Notes: generated by a model not told the origin, from the letters alone. Shown: positions 42,713 to 52,086, counted from the stretch's first letter. The stretch is 64,000 nucleotides of DNA from Acidobacteria bacterium Ga0077534 (GCA_001464455.1 LNEI01000017.1:124001-188000); one strand, 5' to 3'. Made by a program: numbers and translations.

Positions 42713-43525
42713 TTATGAAACAGCAACTTTCGTTTTCGCCTTGTTCCACAGGTCGTCCATTTCTTTGAGGTCAGCGTCTTCCAAGGTTTTGCCCGCTCGT
42801 TTTAGTTCTTCCTCTATGAATTTGAACCTTTGTCGAAATTTTCTGTTGGTGCGATTGAGTGCAGTTTCGGGTTCGACGTCCAGATGGCGGGCTAAATTGA
42901 CCACGACAAAAAGCAGATCGCCTATCTCTTCGTCGATGTTGTCTTTTTCGCCGTTGGCGATGGCACTTTTGAGTTCGGCGGTTTCTTCGCTAAGTTTGTT
43001 GAAGATCTGCTCGGCGTTCTCCCAATCGAAGCCGACCTTTGCCGCTTTTTTAGTAATTTTCAGGCCTTCAAGCAGTGCCGGAAAATGGATGGGCACCTCG
43101 TCGAGGATCGAGTCTCGCGGCTTTTCGACCTTGCCCGAAGCGGCTCGTTCGTCGGCTTTCAGCTGGTCCCAGTTGTCGAGGACATCCTGTGCTTTCGCGA
43201 GATTTGCATCACCAAAGACGTGTGGATGCCGGAGCACAAGCTTTTTCGCAACGCCCGCAGCAACTTCGTCGATCGTAAAATCGCCACGCTCCTTGCCGAT
43301 CGTTGAATGGAAAACTACCTGCAGCAGCAGATCGCCGAGTTCTTCCTTCAAATTTGTTGTATCGCCGGTTTCGCTGGCTTCGTGGATCGCATCAAAGGTT
43401 TCGTATGATTCTTCGATCAGATACTGCGAAAGCGATTGATAAGTCTGCTCGGCATCCCAAGGGCATCCGCCCGGAGCCCGCAGACGTTCCATAACAGCTA
43501 CCAGTTCGTCAAAAGTTTTGGACAT
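42713..43525 (-). CDS. mazG: Nucleoside triphosphate pyrophosphohydrolase MazG
   Basis: The 270-aa protein is a full two-domain MazG. Each half has the EExxE/ExxD metal motifs: in the first, GGCPWDAEQTYQSL, EESYETFDAI and LKEELGDLLLQVVFHS; in the second, KVGFDWENAEQIFNKL, EETAELKSAI and IDEEIGDLLFVVVNLAR. MazG hydrolyses all NTPs to NMP and pyrophosphate and limits damaged or regulatory nucleotides. It lies apart from mazEF, on the other strand. The family call is secure. Confidence 0.95.
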   Translation of the reverse strand: MSKTFDELVAVMERLRAPGGCPWDAEQTYQSLSQYLIEESYETFDAIHEASETGDTTNLKEELGDLLLQVVFHSTIGKERGDFTIDEVAAGVAKKLVLRHPHVFGDANLAKAQDVLDNWDQLKADERAASGKVEKPRDSILDEVPIHFPALLEGLKITKKAAKVGFDWENAEQIFNKLSEETAELKSAIANGEKDNIDEEIGDLLFVVVNLARHLDVEPETALNRTNRKFRQRFKFIEEELKRAGKTLEDADLKEMDDLWNKAKTKVAVS

Positions 43526-43587
43526 GAAAATATTAGAAGCGAGAAAAGAGCGAATGTCTAGGAACCGATTTAGACGATCCTATACCT

Positions 43588-43655
43588 TGGCGCGTTCTTT
43601 GCGGCCCTGTGATAGATCGATCTTATAACTCAAAGCTGCAAAGATCGCAAAGAAT
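43588..43655. repeat. Palindromic CGCAAAG repeat, copy 3
   Basis: TTCTTTGCGGC and GCTGCAAAGATCGCAAAGAAT face each other in the 198-base gap between mazG and the DUF1844 gene. Both genes are transcribed away from it. Confidence 0.65.
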
Positions 43656-43723
43656 ACCACGGTACGGCGGACAGAGAAAAACCCTAGTTACCACATCGAC
43701 GGCGAAGTGATAAAATCAGAGAT

Positions 43724-44281
43724 ATGATAGGCCACGACGACGAAAACGAAGAAGTACATTACAAGGTTGCTGACAAACGCAAATTTAATGCTGACGGCTC
43801 GCTACGCGACGGCGTCACGCTCGACGCCGCTCCGGTGAAACCGGCCACCCCGGCCGCAGAAGCGCCTCAGCCTCAGCCAGCCCAACAGGTCGAGGAAACT
43901 CACATCGGCCCGATGGACGAAGAAGAGTTTGCAGATGACGATGGCGAGGAGATTCCCGGTGCACAAGACCCCGCGAGTTTTGTAAATTTTCTCTCGACCA
44001 TCGCCACAAACGCCGCCGCCTCGCTCGGTGCCGTTCCGCACCCGGCAACCGGCAAGCGTTCGCTCGATCTCGAAACCGGCAAATACTGGCTCGATGTGAT
44101 CGGGATGATCCACGAAAAGACCAAGGGCAATCTGCACCCCAAAGAAGCCCGCCTGCTCGAAGGCCTGCTCGCCGACCTGCGGATGCAGTACGTGCATCTG
44201 GTAAAGGCGACGGAAGAAAAGCTAAAAGCCCAGGCCGCGCAGAAGTTTTCGGGAGCAGATATTTTAGGTAAGAAAGTCTAG
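43724..44281 (+). CDS. DUF1844 domain-containing protein
   Basis: The 185-aa product has an acidic, Pro/Ala-rich disordered front (1-80) and the DUF1844 domain (84-165: PASFVNFLSTIATNAAASLGAV, LDLETGKYWLDVIGMIHEKTKGNLHPKEARLLEGLLADLRM; the motif is a Leu-rich helix bundle). The family is common in Acidobacteriota and Planctomycetota, and its function is unknown. The gene is followed by the MBL hydrolase gene; a 15-bp hairpin lies between. The last codons LGKKV and the stop belong to a repeated motif. Confidence 0.85.
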   Translation: MIGHDDENEEVHYKVADKRKFNADGSLRDGVTLDAAPVKPATPAAEAPQPQPAQQVEETHIGPMDEEEFADDDGEEIPGAQDPASFVNFLSTIATNAAASLGAVPHPATGKRSLDLETGKYWLDVIGMIHEKTKGNLHPKEARLLEGLLADLRMQYVHLVKATEEKLKAQAAQKFSGADILGKKV

Positions 44282-44346
44282 GAGGTCGTGAAAGTCTAGG
44301 AAGTCTTGAAAGCTTCCGTGACTTCCTAGACTTTCTAGACTTCCGC
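44268..44346 (+). repeat. Perfect 15-bp hairpin with repeated GTCTAGG motif
   Basis: AAAGTCTAGGAAGTC (44291-44305) is perfectly complementary to GACTTCCTAGACTTT (44320-44334) around a 14-base loop. The left unit is a direct repeat of the DUF1844 gene end (AAAGTCTAGGAGGTC). It is a terminator or REP-like element between the two genes; no T run follows. Confidence 0.7.
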
Positions 44347-44353
44347 GACTGTG

Positions 44354-45121
44354 ATGAAGCTAACCTTCCTCGGCACAGGCACATCGACCGGCGTTCCCTC
44401 TATCGGGTGCGATTGTGAGACGTGCCTTTCTGAGGATCCGCGTGACAAGCGGTTGCGAGTTTCGATCCTGATCGAGCATCGTGATAAGAAGATCCTGGTC
44501 GATACATCGATCGATTTTCGCCAGCAGGCCCTGCGGGCAAATATCAGCCGCCTTGATGCGGTTTTGCTGACTCATTGCCACGTAGATCACGTCTTCGGCC
44601 TCGACGATATTCGACCGCTGAATTTCCGCCACGGAGCGATGGGCGTTTACGCGAATGAAATCGCCTGGACAGATCTACGGCGAATTTTTCAGTATATTTT
44701 CAAGCCCACGCATGTCGGCGGCGGATTACCGCAGTTGATCCCGCATACGGTCACGCCCGGCGCATCTTTCTGCATCGGCGAGGACATCGAGGTCACGCCG
44801 TTAGAGGTAATCCATGGCAAATTGCCAGTGATCGCGTATCGTTTCAATGATTTTGCTTACGCTACGGATCTGAAAGTGATCCCTCCGGAGTCTATGGACG
44901 GCCTGCGCGATCTGGACGTTCTGGTACTCGATTGCGTGAGGATAAAACCTCATTCGACGCATCTGTGTCTCGAAGAGGCTCTGGCGATCATCGCAGATCT
45001 AAAACCGCGGCAGGCGTACTTAACGCATCTTAACCACGACATACTGCACGAGCGCGATTCGACACTTTTGCCCGATAATGTCCAATTTGCCTTCGACACA
45101 TTGGTAGTCGGTGAAAACTAA
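44354..45121 (+). CDS. MBL-fold metal-dependent hydrolase (PhnP-like)
   Basis: The 255-aa product starts at the ATG at 44354. It has the metallo-beta-lactamase signature THCHVDHVFGLDD and the second and third metal-ligand motifs VLDCVR and YLTHLNHDILH. The front has a Cys-x-Cys-x2-Cys cluster (GCDCETC), as in PhnP-type cyclic phosphodiesterases, where cysteines bind an extra zinc. A phosphodiesterase activity on a cyclic or small phosphate ester is likely; the substrate is unknown. Placed after DUF1844. Confidence 0.82.
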   Translation: MKLTFLGTGTSTGVPSIGCDCETCLSEDPRDKRLRVSILIEHRDKKILVDTSIDFRQQALRANISRLDAVLLTHCHVDHVFGLDDIRPLNFRHGAMGVYANEIAWTDLRRIFQYIFKPTHVGGGLPQLIPHTVTPGASFCIGEDIEVTPLEVIHGKLPVIAYRFNDFAYATDLKVIPPESMDGLRDLDVLVLDCVRIKPHSTHLCLEEALAIIADLKPRQAYLTHLNHDILHERDSTLLPDNVQFAFDTLVVGEN

Positions 45122-45292
45122 CAGGATTTCCATACATTTTCCTACCGTTTTCCACCGCCATTCCCATTACTAGCCTGCTTAAACCACTGCGCTTAAACAC
45201 GTTACCGCTATGTTACAGGAAAATTCATGCTTTTCATTACGGCTCGCTCTCTAAGTTGTTGAAATATCAGGGCTTAGAGAAAAGATTAAAAA

Positions 45293-45340
45293 CCACTATA
45301 TTTTGTGTTGACAAAGCTTTTCGTACACCATATATTCTAT
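45293..45340 (+). promoter_or_regulatory. NrdR-box promoter of the ribonucleotide reductase genes
   Basis: A sigma-70 promoter TTGACA (45308-45313), 17 bases, TATATT (45331-45336) is overlapped by two NrdR-box-like 16-mers at 45293-45308 (CCACTATATTTTGTGT) and 45325-45340 (ACACCATATATTCTAT). They are 32 bases apart, on the same face of the helix, as for known NrdR sites. The ATG of nrdA is 200 bases downstream. Confidence 0.75.
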
Positions 45341-45545
45341 ATCCACGCGAGCGAAACACAATCAAACTCACCCGCGTGTTAACAACCTTACACCCAGACG
45401 AGAAATGGCCGTCCAGTGATTTCTGAGATATAGGCTAAGGGGATTTCTCGCTGTTTTTACCTCCCGGAGCTGCTTTGCAGGAGCCGGAAAAGACATCGAG
45501 CAAGGGATTTTTGGCGAATAATTTCAGGAGAAACGTCTAGCTGAT

Positions 45546-47960
45546 ATGGAAAACTTTTTCGCACCAGGAGCGACAGCGGCAACACGCCAGGCAGAAACAG
45601 CGGCACAAACGACGATGCAGGTTCGCAAGCGTAATGGCTCGCTCGAACCGGTAGATATCAATAAGATCGTACGGGCGATCACCCGTTGCTGTAATGGTCT
45701 GCCATCGGTCGATTCGATGCGTATCGCCACCAAGACGATCAGCGGCCTCTACGACGGTGCCACCACGCAGGAACTGGACAAATTGTCGATCCAGACTGCA
45801 GCGAGCTTGATATTCGAAGAGCCGGAATATTCCCGGCTCGGTGCGAGACTACTGAACCAGTACGTTGAAAAAGAGGTTCGCAATCAGGAGATCCATTCGT
45901 TTTCGCAATCGATCGCCTTTGGTGTAAAGGAGGGCTTGATCGGCGAACGGGTTGCCGAATTCGTAACTGCCAACGCCCGCAAGCTGAATGATGCGATCGA
46001 CCCGACTCGCAATGATCTTTTCGAATTTTTCGGGCTTCGCACACTATATGATCGCTATCTATTGAAGAATCCTGTCACCCGCGACGTGATCGAGACGCCG
46101 CAGTTTTTCTGGATGCGCGTCGCCTGCGGCCTTGCTACTAGTCCGCACGAGGCGATCAATCTCTATCATCTTTTCTCGTCGCTGGAATACGTTCCGTCGA
46201 CACCAACGCTCTTCAATTCGGGCACGAAACACGAACAACTCTCTTCGTGCTTTTTGCTCGATAGCCCGCAGGACAGCCTCGAAAGTATTTACCGCAAATA
46301 TTCCGATGTCGCCATGCTCTCAAAGTTTTCTGGCGGCATCGGAATCGCCTATCACCGGGTTCGGAGTCAGGGCTCGTTGATACGCGGCACGAACGGTCAT
46401 TCGAACGGCATTGTCCCGTGGCTCAAAACCCTTGATTCCAGTGTTTCCGCCGTAAATCAGGGCGGCAAACGCAAAGGTGCCTGCTGCGTCTATCTTGAAA
46501 CCTGGCACGCTGATATCGACGATTTTCTCGAACTACGCGATAACACCGGCGACGAGGCCCGTCGCACACACAACTTGAATCTGGCCAATTGGATCCCCGA
46601 TCTTTTTATGAAGCGGGTTCAGGCAGACGGCGTCTGGTCGCTGTTCGATCCGAAGACTGTTCCGCATTTCCCTGATCTCTTCGGCGAAGAATTTGAAGAG
46701 GCATACGTAAGAGCTGAGAATGAAGGCCTTTATGTCCGTCAACTCCAGGCTCGCGATCTTTATGCAAAGATGATGCGGACGATGGCACAGACCGGCAACG
46801 GCTGGATGACTTTCAAAGATTCGTCGAACCGTAAATCCAATCAAACCGGCCAGCCCGGCAACGTCGTTCACCTGTCTAATCTCTGTACCGAGATCATCGA
46901 AGTTACGAGCGACAATGAAACCGCCGTTTGCAATTTGGGCTCGATAAACATTGGTCGATACGTCAAAGATGGTGCAGTCGATTACGAGAAGCTTCACCGC
47001 AATGTCCGCCTTGCCGTTCGTCAGCTCGACAAGGTAATCGACCTGAATTACTACGCGATCGATTCAACCGCAGACTCAAACAACCGCTGGCGCAACATCG
47101 GCCTCGGCGTCATGGGATTGCAGGATGTTTTCTTTCAACTTCGACTGCCCTTCGACAGCGACGAGGCACGGAAGATCTCAGCCAAGGTGCAGGAAGAGAT
47201 CTATTTTGCGGCCCTCAACGCCTCGAGCGATCTCGCCGCCGAACTAGGCCAGCACCCTGCGTTTCCCGAAACGCGTGCGGCTCAGGGCGATCTGCAGTTC
47301 GATTTCTGGGGAGTCACGCCGGACGATATGCAGCGTTGGGATACGCTTCGCGAAAAGATCAAAACGACGGGCCTGAGAAATTCGCTAATGATAGCCATCG
47401 CACCGACCGCCACGATCGCCTCGATCGCCGGCTGTTACGAATGCATCGAACCGCAGGTATCAAACCTTTTCAAACGCGAGACCCTCTCAGGAGATTTTGT
47501 ACAGATCAATAAATATCTCGTCAAAGAACTTAAGGCGATCGGGCTTTGGACGGACGAGATCAGGAATAAGATCAAATTATCCGAAGGCTCGGTACAGGAT
47601 ATCGCGGAATTCAACGACGAACTCAAAGCCATCTACCGCACCGCCTGGGAGATCCCGATGCGTTCATTGATCGACATGCAAGCCGACCGCGGAGCATTCA
47701 TCGACCAGTCCGCTTCCCTGAATCTGTTCATGGAAAGCCCGAATATCGGCAAGCTTTCTTCGATGTATATGTACGCGTGGCAAAAGGGTTTGAAGACGAC
47801 TTATTACCTACGCTCACGTCCGGCGACGCGAATCGCACAGGTGGCCGCCGCCGATAATATCGCATCTGTAATCGAAGAGCCGGCGAAGAAAGTGTATACG
47901 GACGAGGAAGCGTTGGTTTGTTCGCTGGAGAATCCTGAGGCTTGTGAAGCGTGTCAGTGA
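45546..47960 (+). CDS. nrdA: Ribonucleoside-diphosphate reductase, class I, large subunit
   Basis: The 804-aa protein has an ATP-cone in residues 25-115 for allosteric control, then the barrel with the redox cysteines Cys235 (SSCFLLDS) and Cys462 (AVCNLGS) and the radical site Asn445, Cys447, Glu449 (NLCTEI). The C-terminal tail ends in ACEACQ, with a CxxC pair for reduction by thioredoxin or glutaredoxin. It reduces ribonucleotides to deoxyribonucleotides together with NrdB, encoded after a short insertion. A palindromic NrdR promoter lies upstream. Confidence 0.95.
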   Translation: MENFFAPGATAATRQAETAAQTTMQVRKRNGSLEPVDINKIVRAITRCCNGLPSVDSMRIATKTISGLYDGATTQELDKLSIQTAASLIFEEPEYSRLGARLLNQYVEKEVRNQEIHSFSQSIAFGVKEGLIGERVAEFVTANARKLNDAIDPTRNDLFEFFGLRTLYDRYLLKNPVTRDVIETPQFFWMRVACGLATSPHEAINLYHLFSSLEYVPSTPTLFNSGTKHEQLSSCFLLDSPQDSLESIYRKYSDVAMLSKFSGGIGIAYHRVRSQGSLIRGTNGHSNGIVPWLKTLDSSVSAVNQGGKRKGACCVYLETWHADIDDFLELRDNTGDEARRTHNLNLANWIPDLFMKRVQADGVWSLFDPKTVPHFPDLFGEEFEEAYVRAENEGLYVRQLQARDLYAKMMRTMAQTGNGWMTFKDSSNRKSNQTGQPGNVVHLSNLCTEIIEVTSDNETAVCNLGSINIGRYVKDGAVDYEKLHRNVRLAVRQLDKVIDLNYYAIDSTADSNNRWRNIGLGVMGLQDVFFQLRLPFDSDEARKISAKVQEEIYFAALNASSDLAAELGQHPAFPETRAAQGDLQFDFWGVTPDDMQRWDTLREKIKTTGLRNSLMIAIAPTATIASIAGCYECIEPQVSNLFKRETLSGDFVQINKYLVKELKAIGLWTDEIRNKIKLSEGSVQDIAEFNDELKAIYRTAWEIPMRSLIDMQADRGAFIDQSASLNLFMESPNIGKLSSMYMYAWQKGLKTTYYLRSRPATRIAQVAAADNIASVIEEPAKKVYTDEEALVCSLENPEACEACQ

Positions 47961-47961
47961 C

Positions 47962-48387
47962 AAATAAAGAATTTTGAATATCGAATAATGAACGAAAGAG
48001 TTTGATCTCAAGACGCGAACCAAACAATATGCGTTGAGGATTATTCGACTGTTCAGACCTCTTTCGAAATCACCCGATGCTCAGGTGATCGGTAAACAGC
48101 TTCTGCGGAGCGGAACCAGCGTCGGTGCTCAATATCGAGAGGCTTGTCGGCCGCGTTCGGATGCCGAGTTCATAAGCAAGATGACAAGTGCTCTGCAAGA
48201 ATTAGACGAGACGGCATATTGGCTAGAACTCTTGGTTGAGGGCGACTTTATAACCGCAGACAAATTGATGGAGCTGCAAGATGAGACAAATCAATTGATC
48301 GCCATATTTGTAAGCTCGATCAAAACTGCCAGGTCAAAGAAATAGCTCGTTTTCGATATTCAATATTCTTTGTTCGTTATTTATTTC
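47962..48387. repeat. Inverted repeat flanking the four-helix-bundle gene
   Basis: The left arm (47962-47993) TAAAGAATTTTGAATATCGA and the right arm (48353-48387, read on the minus strand) CAAAGAATATTGAATATCGA match at about 18 of 20 positions. They enclose the four-helix-bundle gene between nrdA and nrdB. This suggests a small inserted cassette. Confidence 0.6.
47988..48345 (+). pseudogene. Four-helix-bundle protein (23S rRNA-intervening-sequence family), frameshifted start
   Basis: From the TTG at 48034 an open frame gives a 103-aa helical protein of the four-helix-bundle/IVS family (IGKQLLRSGTSVGAQYREACR, MTSALQELDETAYWLELLVEG). The family normally starts about 15 residues earlier. Upstream the right residues (FDLKTRTKQYALR) are in the same frame, but the only ATG (47988, MNER) is in another frame; one extra G separates them. 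So the natural start is shifted by one base, or there is a sequencing error. The gene sits between nrdA and nrdB. The function of the family outside rRNA insertions is unknown. Confidence 0.65.
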
Positions 48388-48388
48388 T

Positions 48389-49387
48389 ATGTTGTTAGAT
48401 CAAGGTTTCAATTTAACGCTTCGCCCGATGAAGTACCCGCAGTTTTATGAGATGTATAAAAATGCGATCAAGAATACGTGGACGGTCGAGGAGGTCGATT
48501 TTTCGACTGACGTGAACGACCTGCGTAACAAGATGACGCCGTCGGAGCGACATATGATAAATCGTCTGGTGGCGTTTTTTGCGACGGGCGATTCGATCGT
48601 GTCGAACAATCTCGTACTCAATCTCTACAAGCACATCAATTCGCCTGAGGCGAGAATGTATCTCTCGCGGCAGCTTTATGAGGAAGCGGTCCACGTGCAG
48701 TTTTACCTGACGCTGCTCGATACCTACATTCCCGACCATCACGAACGCGAACAGGCGTTTGCAGCGGTGCAGAATATTCCGTCGATCCACACGAAGGCCG
48801 AGTTTTGCTTCAAATGGATCGATTCGATCCAGAATCTGCACGCTCTTGAAACAAAGGAGGACCGCAAGCAATTCCTGCTTAACTTGATCTGCTTTGCGAC
48901 CTGTATCGAAGGGCTGTTTTTCTTTGCCGCGTTCGCCTACGTCTATTTCCTGCGCTCAAAGGGCTTGCTTCACGGCCTCGCGGCCGGCACGAACTGGGTT
49001 TTCCGTGATGAATCGGCACACATGGCGTTCGCTCTGGACGTAATAAAGGAAGTCCGAAACGAAGAACCAGAACTCTTTGACGAGCATCTTCACCGCCAGA
49101 TCGTCACAATGATCGACGAAGCCGTGACCTGCGAAATGCAGTTCGCCGAAGACATCCTCTCCGGCGGTGTGTCGGGCCTATCGATCGCCGACATGCGGCA
49201 GTATCTCGAGTTCATCGCCGACCAACGCCTGGCAATGCTCGGCCTCCAAAAGGTATATGGAGCCAAGAACCCGTTCTCCTTCATGGATCTGCAAGACGTC
49301 CAGGAGCTCGCCAACTTCTTCGAACGCCGCGTGTCGGCCTATCAGGTTGCGGTGGCCGGGGATGTAAGCTTTAACGAGGCCTTTTAA
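48389..49387 (+). CDS. nrdB: Ribonucleoside-diphosphate reductase, class I, small subunit
   Basis: The 332-aa protein carries the di-iron ligands and the radical tyrosine: Asp68, Glu99 and His102 (EEAVHVQFY) with Tyr106 at the radical position, and DESAHMAFA for the second glutamate and histidine. The presence of tyrosine at that position points to a class Ia/Ib-like cofactor rather than the Phe/Ic type. It works with NrdA, 430 bases upstream, interrupted by the four-helix-bundle cassette. A strong terminator follows. Confidence 0.94.
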   Translation: MLLDQGFNLTLRPMKYPQFYEMYKNAIKNTWTVEEVDFSTDVNDLRNKMTPSERHMINRLVAFFATGDSIVSNNLVLNLYKHINSPEARMYLSRQLYEEAVHVQFYLTLLDTYIPDHHEREQAFAAVQNIPSIHTKAEFCFKWIDSIQNLHALETKEDRKQFLLNLICFATCIEGLFFFAAFAYVYFLRSKGLLHGLAAGTNWVFRDESAHMAFALDVIKEVRNEEPELFDEHLHRQIVTMIDEAVTCEMQFAEDILSGGVSGLSIADMRQYLEFIADQRLAMLGLQKVYGAKNPFSFMDLQDVQELANFFERRVSAYQVAVAGDVSFNEAF

Positions 49388-49410
49388 GAATTTTTGCCCG
49401 GGAAAAAGAC

Positions 49411-49455
49411 TGAACGACGCGAAAAAGAAAACATTCTCGCGTCGTTCAATCTTTT
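49411..49455 (+). terminator. Rho-independent terminator after nrdB
   Basis: TGAACGACGCG (49411-49421) and CGCGTCGTTCA (49438-49448) form a perfect 11-bp stem with a 16-base loop, followed by ATCTTTT. It ends the nrd transcription unit. Confidence 0.85.
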
Positions 49456-49481
49456 GGAGGACATACTCTCTCCCGAGCAAC

Positions 49482-49952
49482 TCATCGCTCGGAACTAGTC
49501 GCCGTGTTCTGCTCAGCGATCCGCAATGCACGGCCGACCATCCAGATGGCGATCAGGGCTACTATGACTGGGTTAAACAACATCACAGGTGCCGGAACCA
49601 GATGCGTTAGGCCACTCAACAGGAAGAACCAAGCACGCTGGCTCAGCAATCCGAGTATCGAAACAGCAAAGAATATGCGAGAAATCCGGCGGGTGCGATG
49701 TCGCAGCATCGTGACTGAACCCAAGAACGACCCAATGACTCCTAGCGAGTAACCCACCGTCGCCCACAACGGTTCTGCCGTCATGATCTCAAGCCCAATT
49801 GGAGATATTTGCTCGGCCTTCTCGGCCTCGGACAGTAGATAAGGATAAACCAGCTGTACCACGCCGAGAATATTTAGCAATACCATCAGACCCGCGAAAA
49901 CCCAGAACCACCAAGGTGTGGCGGACTTCTTCTTGTTTGTGTCAGAACCCAT
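49482..49952 (-). CDS. Hypothetical membrane protein, 156 aa
   Basis: Four hydrophobic segments are predicted (about residues 14-37, 64-80, 88-108 and 120-140). The start at 49952 has AGGAGG. No family is recognised; the length and layout recall the small four-helix membrane proteins of Acidobacteriota and Bacteroidota. It is convergent with nrdB across the terminator. The next gene on the same strand is also a small membrane protein. Confidence 0.6.
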   Translation of the reverse strand: MGSDTNKKKSATPWWFWVFAGLMVLLNILGVVQLVYPYLLSEAEKAEQISPIGLEIMTAEPLWATVGYSLGVIGSFLGSVTMLRHRTRRISRIFFAVSILGLLSQRAWFFLLSGLTHLVPAPVMLFNPVIVALIAIWMVGRALRIAEQNTATSSER

Positions 49953-50031
49953 AACGACGCCTCCTGATCAAGATAAAAGTGTGGTCACGAGTCTAATCTG
50001 GAAAGCAAGATTTTGTCCAGACCCGGCACTC

Positions 50032-50421
50032 TTACAATATGGATCGGCGGTAGATCAGGAAGAGCGTAACGGAATGAAAAGCGGCGATAAGAAGATTGCT
50101 AACGACGACTGGATTGGCGATGGTTCCGACGGTGAACGGTGTCGTTAATTTATAGATGATCTGGACCAGTATCAGGGCGGCGACCATGTTCGGCTCGCGA
50201 CGAAACAAAAGGCCAAGCGAAACGATCGCGATGGCAACGTACACCGATAACAAGATCCCGCGAGCTGCCGTCTGTTCGCCATAACTCTCGGCTGCCCAAG
50301 ATGCATTAGTTATCATCCCGAAACAGACCGGCACAAGCACGGCGATATTTAGAATCAACGAAAGTACGATCATCATCCGCATACGGAAACGTTCGACCTT
50401 TCGTCCTAGTTGGATTCGCAA
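50032..50421 (-). CDS. Hypothetical membrane protein, 129 aa
   Basis: Four hydrophobic segments cover residues 15-115. The sequence starts with a basic helix, and an inner start (MRMMIVLSL, residue 14) is possible. No family is recognised. It ends 80 bases before the start of the previous membrane protein and could be co-transcribed with it. Nothing in the sequence suggests catalysis. Confidence 0.5.
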   Translation of the reverse strand: MRIQLGRKVERFRMRMMIVLSLILNIAVLVPVCFGMITNASWAAESYGEQTAARGILLSVYVAIAIVSLGLLFRREPNMVAALILVQIIYKLTTPFTVGTIANPVVVSNLLIAAFHSVTLFLIYRRSIL

Positions 50422-50454
50422 ACCCCCAACTATTGATCAACCAGATCAATCCGC

Positions 50455-52086
50455 CTATTTGACTTCAACCCTCGGCTCGACCCGGAAACTGCTTATCTGG
50501 GTGAACGTTCGGCCCCACATGTCCGTTGCTCGGACTTCAAGCCGGTTTTCGCCAAGCGGTAAACTCTGCGGTATCGCCCCTCTCCAGAGATGAGTGCTGT
50601 TAACACTGTTTGACGGGCGACGCCCCGGAAATAGAACGTCCGCCAGATCCCATTTATACAAGGACCAAACGTAATGTGGGTCGGGAGCTTCCGTGTGCCT
50701 CATAGGAACCCACTCACCGTTGCCGAAACGGTATTCGACCTTATCGGTTTGATACCCCATAAAGAAGTTCGCGAATATCCCGGCGGATGTGCCTCGGCCT
50801 GCTGCAACAACCTTTGGGTGAAACAACCTTATCTGAAACTCCTTGGGTTTCTCGGCTGCTTTGTAGTCGATCGTATATTTGTTGCCTTTTATATTTAGGA
50901 AAGCGTAACCACGAGGCGTGCCATCGCGCATTGTCGAGTCGGGCACACCGGCCGGAGTAATTTCGCCCGAATACCAATCGCCTGAGGTAGTGCCGGCGTT
51001 GTATTCGTGATGAGGTTTTTCCTGTCGCCAGCCGTCTTCTTTTCCATAGAAGTTGTGCCGTTGCAGGTGTGTATGAGCTGACATCGACAGGGTGTTCGGA
51101 TAATCCTTGAGTATATCGAAGAGCCTTTGGCGGTCGGCGTTTCGAAAAGTGTTCTCGTTTTGATGCAGCAATGGGATATGGAACGAGGTCACCAGAAGTT
51201 TATCTTTTGGTACCGTCTTCAGATAGTTCTCGAGAAAATCTAACTGGCTTTTTCTGAAGCCGCCCCAATAGCCTTGACCATCGCGAGGATCGGGGTATAG
51301 CACGTCGTCGAGTACGATAAAATGAGCATCGCCATAGACAAATGCATAGTCAGCTGGGCCGAAGTTGTATTCAAAAGTCTCGTCCGCAAGCTCATCCGTC
51401 TTGGCGTCGAAATTCATGTCGTGGTTTCCATAGACGTTGTACCACGGGATCCCGACTTCTGCGACGGCCTTGCTATAAGGCGGAAACAGATCGAGGTCGT
51501 CACCGACAATGTCACCGAGACTGATCCCGAAGGCCACGTTCTTGATTCCCTTGACCTCAGCAACTATGCCTCGGGCAAAGTAGTTTACTTCTTCGATCGT
51601 GTAAGGCTGCGGGTCGCCGAAGATCAATGCGGTAAAATTCTTGGCGTCGGTCGCTGGTCGCAGTCCAAAATCGATGGAAGCCGGAAGCGGGCCAGTTGGC
51701 TCAAAACCCTTGTAACGCATTTTTGGCGAGCCGTTCGGCTTATGCACGTAATAATATTGTGGCTGGTTTAACTCATTGAGCGGAACATCAAATCCGGCTG
51801 GCTTGATCACAAAGATCGTCTGGTCGCTGGAGATCGGCAAACTGTAGCCGCCGCTCGCGTCAGTGAGTACTACATCAACGCCATTGCTCACGGCAATACC
51901 CGACAGACCAACTTCGCCGCCATCGCGTTTCTTATTCGAATTTGAATCCGAGTAAACCACGCCGACGGCCTTTGACTGAGCGACGAGCGGCTGGGCGGCA
52001 AAAATAAGTAGAAACGACAACAAAACGACCGAGCATTTAAAGGTTGGCATAGTGAACCCCACAATTCTATCTAATTTTTTAATCAT
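50455..52086 (-). CDS. Calcineurin-like metallophosphoesterase with N- and C-terminal accessory domains
   Basis: The 543-aa product has a signal peptide, a prealbumin/Ig-like domain (VYSDSNSNKKRDGGEVGLSGI, about 40-110), and a calcineurin-type phosphoesterase with FGDPQP, SLGDIVGDDLD, YGNHD, TSFHIPL and SAHTHLQRH. These supply the two-metal site. A C-terminal domain of about 150 residues follows (MetallophosC type). It is an exported phosphoesterase, probably periplasmic, of unknown substrate. An inner start at 52050 (MPTFKCS) gives a shorter N-terminus with an equally good signal peptide. Confidence 0.82.
   Translation of the reverse strand: MIKKLDRIVGFTMPTFKCSVVLLSFLLIFAAQPLVAQSKAVGVVYSDSNSNKKRDGGEVGLSGIAVSNGVDVVLTDASGGYSLPISSDQTIFVIKPAGFDVPLNELNQPQYYYVHKPNGSPKMRYKGFEPTGPLPASIDFGLRPATDAKNFTALIFGDPQPYTIEEVNYFARGIVAEVKGIKNVAFGISLGDIVGDDLDLFPPYSKAVAEVGIPWYNVYGNHDMNFDAKTDELADETFEYNFGPADYAFVYGDAHFIVLDDVLYPDPRDGQGYWGGFRKSQLDFLENYLKTVPKDKLLVTSFHIPLLHQNENTFRNADRQRLFDILKDYPNTLSMSAHTHLQRHNFYGKEDGWRQEKPHHEYNAGTTSGDWYSGEITPAGVPDSTMRDGTPRGYAFLNIKGNKYTIDYKAAEKPKEFQIRLFHPKVVAAGRGTSAGIFANFFMGYQTDKVEYRFGNGEWVPMRHTEAPDPHYVWSLYKWDLADVLFPGRRPSNSVNSTHLWRGAIPQSLPLGENRLEVRATDMWGRTFTQISSFRVEPRVEVK

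Noticed and set aside
42741-43439. 232-aa plus-strand frame opposite mazG
   Set aside because: Ser-rich shadow of a clear MazG on the other strand.
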